The position numbers were made by a program, and so were the translations under genes. The notes under the pieces are model-generated. The model searched no databases and was not told the DNA's origin. It worked only from the letters and a program-made list of their open reading frames with translations. Shown piece by piece: positions 1-9,648 of a stretch of 64,000 nt of DNA (position 1 is the first letter of the stretch; each line of letters starts with the position of its first letter). This stretch comes from Adiantum capillus-veneris (taxonomy: Eukaryota > Streptophyta > Polypodiopsida > Polypodiales > Pteridaceae), in contig JABFUD020000290.1 of assembly GCA_014529385.2 (NCBI GenBank), forward strand, positions 1 through 64,000. Direction: 5' to 3'.

Positions 1-841
1 TTTTAGCAACTTTGTTTGAAGAGCTTCAATAGCTTTGGAACGGCATAGATGTTTTTGATGTATCAAGACCACTTCGTGATCGGCGCACAATGATCAAGTG
101 CATTCTCATGTGGACCATGCATGATTACCCCGGGCTTGGAGAGATTTCTGGTAAGCTTATACTTTGTGACACTCTTTAATGTCTTTGCATTGGTCACTTA
201 TATGCGGTTATGTCTTTTGTTTTTGTAGGACTATCGACATCTAGACATAGGGCATGCCCAACTTGTGGACCCTCACTCGTGACAGAGAGACCCGCTCTAC
301 TTGGTAAGGTGATCTACCCAAGAACCATCGCTTCTTTCCACCGTACAATGGGATGGAGCCACTCCATTGGACCATGGCCGTTGGGCAAGACATTGGAACG
401 AGCATCACAACACATTGCCTCCTCCCAATGATCCACCTAGGGGTATGTCTAGGTACTCTATTTTCTTATCACTACCCTATTGGGCTTCATTAAAAATCCA
501 ACACCTATTGGATCCAATGCATGTGTTCAAAAATGTTGGGCAAGCTATATGGGATCACATAGTAGGCTTCATTGGGTGCTAGAGAGGACATGAGGGTCAT
601 AAGGAGGCTCCCTCCTTCGGCCACACCTCGCATGGGGCCTCGGGGAAGATGGTTCTTCCAAAGGCACCTTGGATTCTATCAAGGGTGGATCAAGAGCGGA
701 TGAAACAAGTCATTGCATCCATCCGTACTCCAACAGGTTATATGCGTTCGCTCAAGGGTGCCTTCACTAAAACTAAGAAAGGAGGATCCACACAACTGTA
801 TGGGCTCAAATCCCATGATTGGCACAAGATTCTTCAGGTAA

Positions 842-873
<32 letters not shown>

Positions 874-896
874 TGTATATGTGAGTGTGTGTGTAT
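842..896. repeat. (TG)n microsatellite in a transposase intron
   Basis: A TG-repeat tract starts four bases after the 838 splice donor and fills the first half of the 107-bp intron. Confidence 0.9.
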
Positions 897-1933
897 GTGG
901 TTTAGGGTTGTGGATACTAAAAAGTCTTTTTGTTTGTGCAATAGTTTGTGCTTCCAATTAGCATTAGTGGATTTGCGTACATGAAGGTAAAGACTGCAAT
1001 ATTCAAGGTGGGAGAAGTTGTTAGGTATAGAACATTTGATCCTCCCTCCTAAACTTTACTTTGAAGACTAACTTTACTATGAAGATTATGAAGGGTTTTT
1101 TGGTTACAGGTTTGTGAGTTCCAAAGAAATCGAAGTTTCAGCCATTCCAACAGCTCGACTTCTAGCGATTGAAGCAACTTGTGCTATTGAGGATGCATTC
1201 CCACGTTCTATCCTTGTTAGCTAAGTTCACCTATTGCTCCATCTTGTTGAGGAGATAGCCATTGTGGTGTGGTTCACTCCAGGTGGATGTTCTTTCTTGA
1301 GAGGTTCCTAAAGACCTTGAAAGACTTTGTGAGGATACGATCACAACCAGAGGTATTCATCAATCTTAAGCCTTAAACCTTATTAGGATTGGATTGTATT
1401 CACAACGCTTTTTATTGGTTACTTTAATCACTAATGGTTTCATGTACATGTGTTCAGGCAAGCGTGGCAGAGGGTTGGATTGTACAAGAGTCTTTTGTGT
1501 ATGTCTCTCAATATCTTTTCACAATAGACCCATCATTGCTTCGTTTAAAAGACAGAGAAAGAGGATCCAAAAAAACACGCAAACATTCCAAGTGGAAAAG
1601 GTTCTCTCTTGATTTTGGATAGGGAATTTCAAGCCATAGTCCCAATCCATAGTCAACAACCATTGTCTACTCAATGCTCCCATCATGGGCAAATGGGTGG
1701 ATATGTATGTGGAGGTGCGTACAACGAGAGAAAGGAGAGGGAAGCATGGAAGAGATCACATGGCGGTAGGTGAGCACCTCCCTTTCCTAAAGAGCTTGCC
1801 AAATACCCTGATCTAATTCCAGTTGGGTGGATACACAATGCCATGACTAAGGCCAAGGAACAAGGAGAACAAATAAGCCCTAAAAAATGGGAGTAAGCGC
1901 GACGATGTCTACCAAGGGTAATATACTCAATGT

Positions 1934-1938
<5 letters not shown>

Positions 1939-1964
<26 letters not shown>

Positions 1965-1993
1965 CTGGGTGTGTGTGTGTGTGTATGTGTGTC

Positions 1994-2026
<33 letters not shown>
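1939..2026. repeat. (TG)n-(TC)n compound microsatellite in an intron
   Basis: A TG tract (about 1939-1992) is followed by a TC tract (about 1998-2026). Both lie between the donor near 1892 and the acceptor at about 2050 of the CACTA transposase. Confidence 0.9.
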
Positions 2027-2029
<3 letters not shown>

Positions 2030-2860
2030 TATCTTGATTGGTTTTCGTAGGCCTTCACATTCAACTCTATGTGGTCCGAAGGACGTCATTTTCGAACCCG
2101 CAAGATAGATGAGCGTCGAACCACTCACGATAGTGGAGTTATGGGCAACTTTGACACGACAACACAAAAGGTGAGGGAATGTGGAACAATAGAGAGGATA
2201 ATCAAAGTGGATTTCAGAACATTTCACAAATATCTCTTTGACTGCCGATGGTTTGCGGGTGAGGTTAAGAGACATGAGAATGGACTCTATATGGTAGACT
2301 CCGGGCAATTTCATCACTGGAAGACCGACAACTTGGTGCAACCTAGTAGTTGTGAGCAGGTAAAGTCCATGTGCAACTCACTAAAACATTATATGATACA
2401 TACAAAACTACATTCATGTTGTTGTTTGCTCTATGACCTACAGGTGTTTTATGTGCCTTGTATGTATCGAAGACGACTATGGTATGTTATTCCAGTCACA
2501 CCACGGAGCAGATCTATCTTTGCAAATACAAACATAGAGACTTTGGCATATCCCACCATACCATCTCAAGAAGACGCCAATGACGATGATGCAGTTGAGG
2601 TCGAGGAGAGCCAACCATTCCCAATAACCAACCATAGTGAGGAGGAGGACGAGGATGGAGAGGATGATGATGATTCAATAGGAGAGGCCGTAGAGGATGA
2701 ATCAATAGATTTATTTGTTGATTTAGCTACCATGGGGTTGGACATGGATGTAAGCACTTGTAGAGATCTCTTGGAGGATGAAAATTAATAAATATCTTTT
2801 GGATTTTGACTTCTTTCTCTACTTATGCTGTACAAAAGGGCTATTTGTTTATGAACGCAA

Positions 2861-3306
2861 GACAATACAATTTTGATCATCGTTCGCTTGCCATTTCCAT
2901 ATGAATACATAGTTGACATAAGATTTTGAGGTGGAAACAAAATATTTTTGTTTATAGAATCTCATGGAGTACAAATGAGTAGAGTAGGAGAATCATGCCA
3001 ATAGATGAGGCAAGCAAAGAGAAGAGAGGTACTAAAAATCCCAATGAGAATGGGATTTCTTACACTCCGTGCAAAAAGGGGGTGACAATACAATTTTGAT
3101 CATCGTTCGCTTGCCATTTCCATATGAATGCATAGTTGACATAAGATTTTGAGGTGGAAACAAAATATTTTTTGATATAGAATCTCATGGAGTACAAATG
3201 AGTAGAGTAGGAGAATCATACCAATAGATGAGACAAGCAAAGAGAAGAGAGGTACTAAAAATCCCAATGAGAATGGGATTTCTTACACTCCATCCAAAAA
3301 GGGGGT
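2861..3306 (+). repeat. Two 223-bp tandem repeats in the CACTA 3' region
   Basis: Unit 1 starts at 2861 and unit 2 at 3084. The units are nearly identical and both end in a TTACACTCC-type stretch followed by a run of A and G. They lie between the transposase stop and the subterminal GCGGTAAT repeats. Confidence 0.9.
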
Positions 3307-3395
3307 ACCAATTTCTAAAAAGTAACAAAATAGAATAGAATTTATAGAAAGGAAAAGTGGGAGAGGAATGGGCCATGTGGATTCTCTTTTACTGT

Positions 3396-3530
3396 TGCGG
3401 TAATATGGGCGGTTATTATTGCGGTAATAAGTGCGGTAATGCTCGCGGAAAATTCGGGAAACGCGCAGACGGGTCTGCACCATACAATCTCTCTCTTTCT
3501 TGAAGCTCTCTCTCTCCTCTTATGCGGTAA
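3396..3530. repeat. CACTA subterminal repeats (GCGGTAAT)
   Basis: The octamer GCGGTAAT, or a one-base variant, recurs at about 3397, 3420, 3433 and 3524 within 170 bp of the element end. Short subterminal repeats of this kind are the usual transposase-binding sites of CACTA elements. Confidence 0.7.
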
Positions 3531-3603
3531 TGTTGTGTCGTAACAGCAACATTCTCCCATAGTGAGGAGGGAAGGGGGTGGGGGGGGGAAGTTGGCACCC
3601 TCC

Positions 3604-3937
3604 CTAAATTGTTTTAAAAATAAACCTTGGGCACCACTGTGGGTGGCCACGTGAGAAAAGAAGCGTGTTTTGGTTTTTGCAATGTTGATGAAAATGAGAG
3701 GAGAGAATGATATGCTTATAGAGCTCCCCATGGCTTACAAATGTTCGTGTTCCTATGTCAACAATTGTTTCCACTTTGTAACGTGAACTCGACAAGCTAA
3801 GTCCCACTCCAAATGTTGCAACTCCACTTGTTCTTCCACCTCTACTAAGAGGCCCATCACACCTTGTGCTCGTCTTCTTCTTCAGTCTACTAATCCTCCT
3901 TACCCATGGCATAGCCTATGCTTTGATACCATTATGA
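3604..3937 (-). other. Sequence with a tRNA-Met-like primer site and an open frame
   Basis: On the minus strand TGGTATCAAAGC (about 3926-3937) resembles the initiator-tRNA primer site of plant LTR elements, and a 102-codon open frame (3912-3604) follows. Copy B has the same layout (39104-39403), with TGGTAACAAAGC as the primer-like sequence. No LTR is recognisable beside it and the frame has no identifiable domain. It may be a retrotransposon scrap or chance. Confidence 0.25.
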
Positions 3938-3957
3938 AGTAGGGGTATTGAACTCCA

Positions 3958-4670
3958 TATACTTAAAAGTGATTTCATATACTTTATGAATTGTTTTTGC
4001 GATTATATCTGCTATATAGCTCCCTAACTTTATTGCACCCGAGCTGTCAACTGATTTAATAAAGAACTCGCCTCGAGGACTGAATATCATAACATTAATC
4101 AACGGTCTGCATTGGACATTTGACCATCCATCACTGACTATAGTGCATCCTGTTTAATCAATTGATTTCAAGATCAATCTATCAACTTCTTTTTGGGTGT
4201 CGCCGAAGCATTTATCCAAGAAGGTTTTCCGCACTTGATGATATGATGAAGGGAAAAAGCCAGCTCCATACTCACCAATCTTCTTCCATGCATGCTTCCA
4301 TGACTCTCGTGTGACCATCAACATAGAACCGCCTGTAAAATAGATAGCTTGTGCAAGAGCAGATTGTGCCTCTTCAAGAGCAATTGATCAAAAGCTTTGC
4401 TCTAGACTTACTTGCCTCGTTCAATGCATTTCAAACTGGTACTCGGGTGATCCATCTTGAGTGCTAGCTCTTTGTGTGTGTATGTTGGTTGGCATGGAGG
4501 GTGCACCACTATTTTTTCCGCCTTGTGTTGAGACAGCACTGCCTGGGTGCTCTGAAGCATAATGGCTTGGAGTCAGTATTCTAGGTCGCCTTGTTTGATA
4601 CTTCACCACCAGTTGATGGGCGACTAGAATTAGTTGCATTGATGTTCTGAGAGCAAGCATTGGCGTCCAT
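3958..4670 (-). pseudogene. hAT transposase fragment (DUF659), copy A
   Basis: Minus-strand translation runs from a possible ATG at 4670 through the pieces FTGG, the CFGDTQKEVD-type region, CTIV-DGWSNVQ and INVMIFSP to SGAIKLGSY near 3990. This matches, block for block, the DUF659 part of the other hAT transposases in this window (24400-24850 and 37050-37380). The frame is broken in the N-terminal third and stops abruptly at 3958, so it is a remnant. It was present before the segmental duplication because copy B carries it too (39449-40146). Confidence 0.75.
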
Positions 4671-4800
4671 GACAAGTTCACAAGCCACCTATACATTCAT
4701 ACAATCGTAAAAATAGTAAGTTTTTGAAAAACAAATTTTAGTTGAACAATTATACACGAAAGTAAAATAATATACATATAAACATAAAGTAAAAAATGAT

Positions 4801-5186
4801 CCCCAAGCACTTGCAACCACCTCCGCAAGGATGCTCCCTACCCAAACCTATTTCCAGACAGATAGACACCCAAGGGAGGTAACTATACGTAAGAAACAAT
4901 ACGTACGTGTAGTGATTAGGAGTGCTCCATTCCAACTATAGAAATGAGCCCCAAGCACTTGCACCACCTATACCCTCCGCAAGGATGCTCCCTACCCAAA
5001 CCTGTTTCCAAGCGGATAGACACCCAAGGGAGGTAACTATATGTAACAAATAATACGCAGTTGTAGTGATAGGGAGCGATCCATTCCAACCATAGAAATG
5101 AGTGCCAAACACTTGCACCACATATACCCTCTGCAAGGATGCTCCCTATCCAAACCTGTTTCCAATCGGATAGACACCCAAGGGAA
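4801..5186. repeat. Three tandem repeats of about 150 bp, copy A
   Basis: Units begin at about 4801 (CCCCAAGCACTTGCA), 4949 and 5103, and each holds a GCAAGGATGCTCCCTA core and a GATAGACACCCAAGGGA core. They sit upstream of the minus-strand hAT fragment, between it and the element's recognisable end near 5535. Confidence 0.9.
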
Positions 5187-5389
5187 AGTCAGTTGTAACA
5201 AATCATGTTGTTAAAAAACATAGGAATCAAAGCTACCTGAATGAAAACCAAGACCTCAAATAAGCCAACAAGTGTGCCAAAACAGACGGAGGCAACTATG
5301 AGACATTGTTTATATCTAGCCACCTCCAGAAATGGGGGAAAAGAGGAGGATATATCCGAGCCCGCTAGGCAAGACTGTTGGCCCATCGG

Positions 5390-5536
5390 GGTAACTTAAA
5401 AGACGGCTGGGCTAACAGGAAAGGCCGGTTCTAGCTGGTTCTTGTGAATTTGATGTTATTATCACTCTCGTGGAGTGTTAATAATATGAGTTATTACCAC
5501 TTCGCACTTCACGTGAAGACGTGAATGAAATCCCTG
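5390..5536. other. hAT 5' end region, copy A
   Basis: The stretch ends GAATGAAATCCCTG at 5536, the same terminus as the bounded hAT element at 39020 (TTAATGAAATCCCTG). It is preceded by GC-rich sequence resembling the other hAT ends. This marks the 5' terminus of the element that left the transposase fragment at 3958-4670. Confidence 0.55.
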
Positions 5537-6423
5537 AACTCCACGTTGAGAAGTGGGAAAAGGTGGCTTATTTCTTAAAATCCGCCTCTTTTTAAATGTT
5601 TCCAATTGTGAAAAAACTGTAGACATCCAATCTAACCAGAAAGAGGTCAAATCAATGCCTCTCACCTCTCTCTTTTCAAGAGAGTGTGGCCTCAAGGCTT
5701 GACCTCCAATGCCCTAAAGTGTGCACATTTTTCGAGCGCGTGAATAGATCCCTAGACCTCTCCGACATGGTTTACCTACCCATAGAGAAGGCAACCTTAC
5801 CTTGCGATACCATCTCAAAATATAGTGAAATTTAGAATGTTAGTATGGTCATCATTTTGACCCATTTTAGACATTCATTAAGTTAGATAATGACTCGATA
5901 AGGTCGTACGTGTTCTAGATCCTCAATATGAAGTATATATACTCTCACAAGTATACATTTGGTGTATGTGAGTTACATGTGGATTACCATGAATCACATA
6001 AATTTTTATGCCTTTCATGTTGCATACCTCACCTGCGCATAGCTGGGGTTCCTCGATTGTGACTGAAATCCTTTCCTTAGCCTTGCTTTGATGAGCATGA
6101 TGATACACAAAAGATATTAATATGCCTTCATAGCATTGATGCATTAGCATGGTCATTCACCAATGGTAAGAGTACTACCCCACTCATGTCTTTGTAATTA
6201 TCGATTGAAGAAATGTATCACAATACGAAATTCAATGGACAAATATGTTTTCAAAAGTAGCCTTCTTAACATTTTGAATACAAAATTTGTGTACGAGAAA
6301 TTAGCATGTTTCTAGTATCATCTCCACGTAGTGATCATTCCATATAATAAAATATATGCAAGCATTGGGAAAATTAACGAAGCCAGTTGACAAAAAGACC
6401 AAAGTTTAGAACAACTTTGTTGC

Positions 6424-6776
6424 CACAGCCACACCAGGGCTAGAAAAAAACATTTTTCCTAATCGAAGAAAATACGTGCAAACTTGAAATACTCCCGATT
6501 TTAGGTCAAAATTTGAAGCTTTTGGCGGTAATTACACTAAAACTTATGAAAATTGGCCAGTTTTCTTCAAGGCAAGCTCAAAATCTAACCGGGATTTTAG
6601 TATTTCAGCCGGTTAAAATACAGTGGACCCCTTTTTTTTTTCAGATGAATAGACGTCTAGATAGGTACTCTCTAGTTCAGTTGGAGACAGACAAAACAAA
6701 CAAACGGATTAGAAGTCCAAACTCCACTTGTTATCTTTCTAACCTAGGTAGTCGACATTAGAATTTCTATACGTCG

Positions 6777-6778
<2 letters not shown>
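6424..6778. other. Copy A-specific stretch
   Basis: Copies A and B align around GACAAA and AAAGTTTAGA (about 6390-6420 versus 41895-41925) and again from GCATTGAGATTGGCAT (6822 versus 41953). Between these points copy A has roughly 350 bp that copy B lacks. No coding potential and no clear terminal repeats were seen. Confidence 0.6.

Positions 6779-6821
<43 letters not shown>
6779..6821. repeat. (CT)n microsatellite
   Basis: A pure CT tract of about 43 bp. The equivalent position in copy B (about 41944-41953) has only about 10 bp of the repeat. Confidence 0.95.
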
Positions 6822-6825
<4 letters not shown>

Positions 6826-7184
6826 TGAGATTGGCATCGTACCTGCAGTTCGTATTTTGGTCTACAAGATGATCTCTTGGCCATTTGCAAGCTGATCCAC
6901 TGTAGTAGCATGCACGTGAGATTTGGTGGCACATGAAATAATTACCAGCGGCAATACATACTGATGAGGAATCAGAAAACCTAATTAAGTCTAATTATGC
7001 TGCAGGGCAATTACAAGTCTTGAGAATATGAGTAACTATGTAACACCACCTTCCTAACCAGGCTTATATGTAGTATCTAGCTTTCCTATACGGCAAAGCA
7101 CGTTAAACAGGTTATCTTCCTAACTAGCTTTCACAAGGCAAAACGCAAAACACAGTTACAGAAAATGGTCACCCACATCACTCT

Positions 7185-9344
7185 TCAACGTACCCAGACC
7201 TTCCTGCAACCCTGTCTTTCCTTTAGCCTCACCGCCTCTATCACATTGCTTGTTTGATGCCCAAAATAAGCCTTGAAGTGCTTATTTATCAGATCCAAGC
7301 AACGACGATCAAGCAATTTCTTGGAGAGACAAAACACCAGCTTCAGGACGCCAAGATCACCACTAGCAGTCTCAAGAATGGCTTCCACAAAGTCCTCCAC
7401 ACGAGGCAAAGCAGCAGGAGGCTGAAAAAATGAGGAATAAGCCGTAGCATAGGCCTCTGCGAAAGCTGTCCGCAGCCACTTGGTTTCTTTATCTGCCAGC
7501 TTCAACAATCTGATGTACTTCTCAAGCTCCAGAGCCACCTTATATAGCTCCACGGCACGAACCCGTTCCAATTCATTTGGTGCAGAAATCTGAAAGAACA
7601 ACTTTACATACTGTTTAGCAAGCTGCTCAAGTTGCGACAACTCTCTCTCAAAATGGCACCTTGGGCATCGACATGCAAATGATTCTATTCTTGAGAAGTA
7701 TGGTAGCAGAGGTGAAGTGTAGGTCCGGTGAAGCTCTGTCCCTGCTTTCATGTCCCTTGAGGCAAAAACCACCTTGATATTACCAACACGCCGAACACAC
7801 ACATTAGGAATGCAGCTGTTGTTCATAAGGGATAAAGGCAACCATAAACCTCCCATCAAATCAGTTTCATCAACCAATCGAGACTCAATGTCCGTTGCTG
7901 CAAAAATTATGGCACGCAATCGGCTTACATCCAAGAGAAGTGGCACCTCTGTCTCATTTTCTTCAGACTGCAAAGGATCTGGAATTGGTTTAAACAAGGA
8001 GATGTTAGGAGCAGGCTTTGCAGGATGCTGCGCTTCATACATGGCATAAACCTTCGAAAGATTTCTCGGTGTAGCTAAACAGCTGCGAATCACCTCAGCT
8101 AGCAACCCAGGCTGCACCTTCTGTATATCATCACTTCTACACACCCAATTTCCAACGCTCACCTTCACAGCAGCAAATGAATCGATGACCATCAACAAGT
8201 CACCTGCGGATACATCTGAAGTCAAGAAAAGGCCCCGTCCCCCAGAAGTTGAAGAGAGCCCAATTCTCACGGGGCCAACAAACTCCGCAAGAGGAGAAGC
8301 CAATTTGGCTTCACAACCATTCTGAAAGAATTCTGATAGGTCATGGTTGCCCAGCATGCTTTGCTCGTTGAGAAGAGCCGCATCCTTGTACACTGCTTGA
8401 AGGCGATCGGATACAGCAGGTGGCAGTAGGTCCATCTGCTCCGTCATGAACTTGAAGGCGGTCTGGTACCGATACATCTTCCAAAGAGCTCGGACCTTTC
8501 GGAAGATGCTTTTGGCGTGGGAAGCATCAATTGCAAGAGCAGATTCAGCGTCAGCCAAGCCTTTGTCGAAGCATTCCAGCTTAAGCCAAGATTCAGCTCT
8601 GTTAGACAGAGCGAGCAATTTATTTTCAGCATCTTCGGCCTGAGCTATCTCGACAGATCTGGAGTAGAATGCAATAGCAGCTGCATATTTCCCCTGGCTG
8701 TGCTCCATATTCCCGAGCTCTCGACATGCGACGGCACCATTAACGTGTCTTCCAAGAGCCAAATCAGGTTTAACGTAGAAGGCCACCACTTCTAACGAAG
8801 CTGGATTCGGCAGCCAGATGTAGGTTGCACGCCCAAAGTGGTCTTTGATGAGACAAGGCTCCTTGATGATAACTTGGGAGCCTGGGGGAGGCACCTGCAG
8901 TGTCAGATTATGAAATAAATCATTCATTACCAGCCTTGCCGCCGCGTCGCTCTCCTTCTCCTCGAAGATACTCACGAGAAACTTTACGTAGAGGAGGAGT
9001 GGTGCATCTACTGCCAGGAAGCCTTGCAAGTACTTGCCCTGGTGCCACTTTCCTACGCGCAAATCTGCGAGTGTGGTTGAGGTCAAGCCTGGATTAAAAG
9101 CAGCCGGAGCCAGAGATGCAGGTTTTAAGAAGGGATCGTGCTGAAGGAGCGAGTGCTGCAATACTGCCCGCATACTCTTTGCTTCAGGAGGCATGGTCTT
9201 TACAAGCGCCTGCAGCTGGAGGTGAGCCGCTAAAATCCCTGGCTTGTTGAACGAGTGCAATGAATCCAGAGCCTCCTGCGAGTCATCCGAGAATGACGTT
9301 GTCGACAGAAAACGACACAACTCCATAGATGAATCCCCGTCCAT
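7185..9344 (-). CDS. TPR and SET domain protein (SMYD-like), copy A
   Basis: A single uninterrupted frame of 719 codons if translation starts at the ATG at 9344. The open frame continues a few codons upstream to about 9371 but without another ATG. Residues about 198-303 form three TPR-like helical pairs. Residues about 352-551 form a SET domain with GGRGLF near 368, NNSCIPN at 508-514 and a late Tyr at 542, followed by a post-SET CRCPRC cysteine cluster (C558, C560, C563). This order resembles SMYD lysine methyltransferases, but no MYND zinc finger is visible. SMYD proteins use S-adenosylmethionine to methylate lysines on histones or other proteins; substrate and location here are unknown. 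No introns are evident. About 25 residues differ from copy B. Family assignment is good, function inferred. Confidence 0.88.
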   Translation of the reverse strand: MDGDSSMELCRFLSTTSFSDDSQEALDSLHSFNKPGILAAHLQLQALVKTMPPEAKSMRAVLQHSLLQHDPFLKPASLAPAAFNPGLTSTTLADLRVGKWHQGKYLQGFLAVDAPLLLYVKFLVSIFEEKESDAAARLVMNDLFHNLTLQVPPPGSQVIIKEPCLIKDHFGRATYIWLPNPASLEVVAFYVKPDLALGRHVNGAVACRELGNMEHSQGKYAAAIAFYSRSVEIAQAEDAENKLLALSNRAESWLKLECFDKGLADAESALAIDASHAKSIFRKVRALWKMYRYQTAFKFMTEQMDLLPPAVSDRLQAVYKDAALLNEQSMLGNHDLSEFFQNGCEAKLASPLAEFVGPVRIGLSSTSGGRGLFLTSDVSAGDLLMVIDSFAAVKVSVGNWVCRSDDIQKVQPGLLAEVIRSCLATPRNLSKVYAMYEAQHPAKPAPNISLFKPIPDPLQSEENETEVPLLLDVSRLRAIIFAATDIESRLVDETDLMGGLWLPLSLMNNSCIPNVCVRRVGNIKVVFASRDMKAGTELHRTYTSPLLPYFSRIESFACRCPRCHFERELSQLEQLAKQYVKLFFQISAPNELERVRAVELYKVALELEKYIRLLKLADKETKWLRTAFAEAYATAYSSFFQPPAALPRVEDFVEAILETASGDLGVLKLVFCLSKKLLDRRCLDLINKHFKAYFGHQTSNVIEAVRLKERQGCRKVWVR

Positions 9345-9648
9345 GCAGTCGCACAAAAACAAGCCGTGCAAAGCGTGAAAGTGGCGGGTCTTTTAAACGA
9401 TGTGAGGCTCTTCAAAATTGTAGTTTTGGCGGCAACATTCAAAAATTTTGTTTGGAACGTTGCTAAGGGTACCTCCACACGCTGGGGGGTACCCCCTCCA
9501 CTAGCTACACTTCTTTGAGGTGTAGTTGCAAAACAAACACAAAACCCAAGCCGGCGCCTATGTGTGCGTGAGAGTGGCCCTGTCAAATCAAAGGCCTCCT
9601 CGTCACTTTTACGATTACCCTCTCCGTGTTGGCGGTACCTAACATGAC
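9345..9648 (-). promoter_or_regulatory. Upstream region of TPR+SET copy A
   Basis: About 300 bp upstream of the ATG is conserved with copy B (44477-44781), after which the two loci diverge completely. Both copies therefore kept the same proximal promoter. No convincing TATA box was identified. Confidence 0.45.

Larger units (their letters stand above)
1..2788 (+). pseudogene. CACTA tnp2-family transposase, multi-exon, decayed
   Basis: Translated blocks follow the plant CACTA transposase in order: an N-terminal block at 3-150, a DPMHVFKNV block near 520 (equivalent to the usual LD-MH-EKN motif) preceded by FLSLPYW, a LKSHDWH motif near 800, a DUF4218 block at 1110-1360 (HLLLHLVEE, then RWMFFLERF), and a DUF4216 block at 2040-2520 (HDSGV, FDCRWF, VFYVP). 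GT-AG introns can be placed at 151-228, 838-944, about 986-1110, 1353-1457, about 1892-2050 and 2360-2443. The tail is acidic. Damage includes an in-frame TAG at 30-32, a stop before the HLLLHL motif, and frameshifts near 430 and 1275. It encoded the catalytic transposase of a cut-and-paste element and is unlikely to be functional. Confidence 0.85.
1..3564 (+). mobile_element. CACTA (En/Spm) DNA transposon, 3' part
   Basis: The element holds a decayed tnp2-type transposase gene (1-2788), two tandem 223-bp repeats (2861-3306), four GCGGTAAT-type subterminal repeats (3396-3530) and a terminus. Read on the minus strand, the terminus begins CACTATGGGAGAATGTTGC, as expected for this superfamily. 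The last base is placed at 3564 because paralogous copy B matches this locus from the next base onward (39049), which fits a 3-bp AGG target site at 3565-3567. The 5' terminus lies outside the window. Superfamily assignment is firm; the exact end is well supported by inference. Confidence 0.85.
3565..9648. repeat. Segmental duplication, copy A
   Basis: This block matches 39049-44781 in the same orientation almost throughout, including the TPR+SET gene, its first 300 bp upstream, and a hAT fragment. The main difference is at about 6424-6778, where copy A has roughly 350 bp that copy B lacks. Homology stops on the left at the CACTA terminus and on the right at an AATATGAC-like stretch, where copy B runs into a different repeat. 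Confidence 0.92.

Noticed and set aside
679..957. Open frames made of His-Thr or Ser-Leu repeats here and at about 36188-36450, 54518-54930 and 57766-58081
   Set aside because: They are translations of TG, GA or CT microsatellites with no independent coding evidence.
3926..3937. Minus-strand LTR retrotransposon start inferred from TGGTATCAAAGC
   Set aside because: No LTR end precedes it (hAT sequence does), copy B has a changed base, and the following frame is not gag.
3950..5543. GAACTCCA present at both ends of the hAT remnant in copies A and B, as if a target duplication
   Set aside because: The left side has no terminal repeat: transposase coding continues right up to it (VYEITFKYMEF), so this end is a truncation and the 8-mer match is probably chance or microhomology.
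5462..5695. 77-codon minus-strand frame identical in both duplicates (also 40938-41171)
   Set aside because: The surrounding noncoding DNA is equally conserved because of the recent duplication; there is no motif, and it overlaps the hAT 5' terminus.
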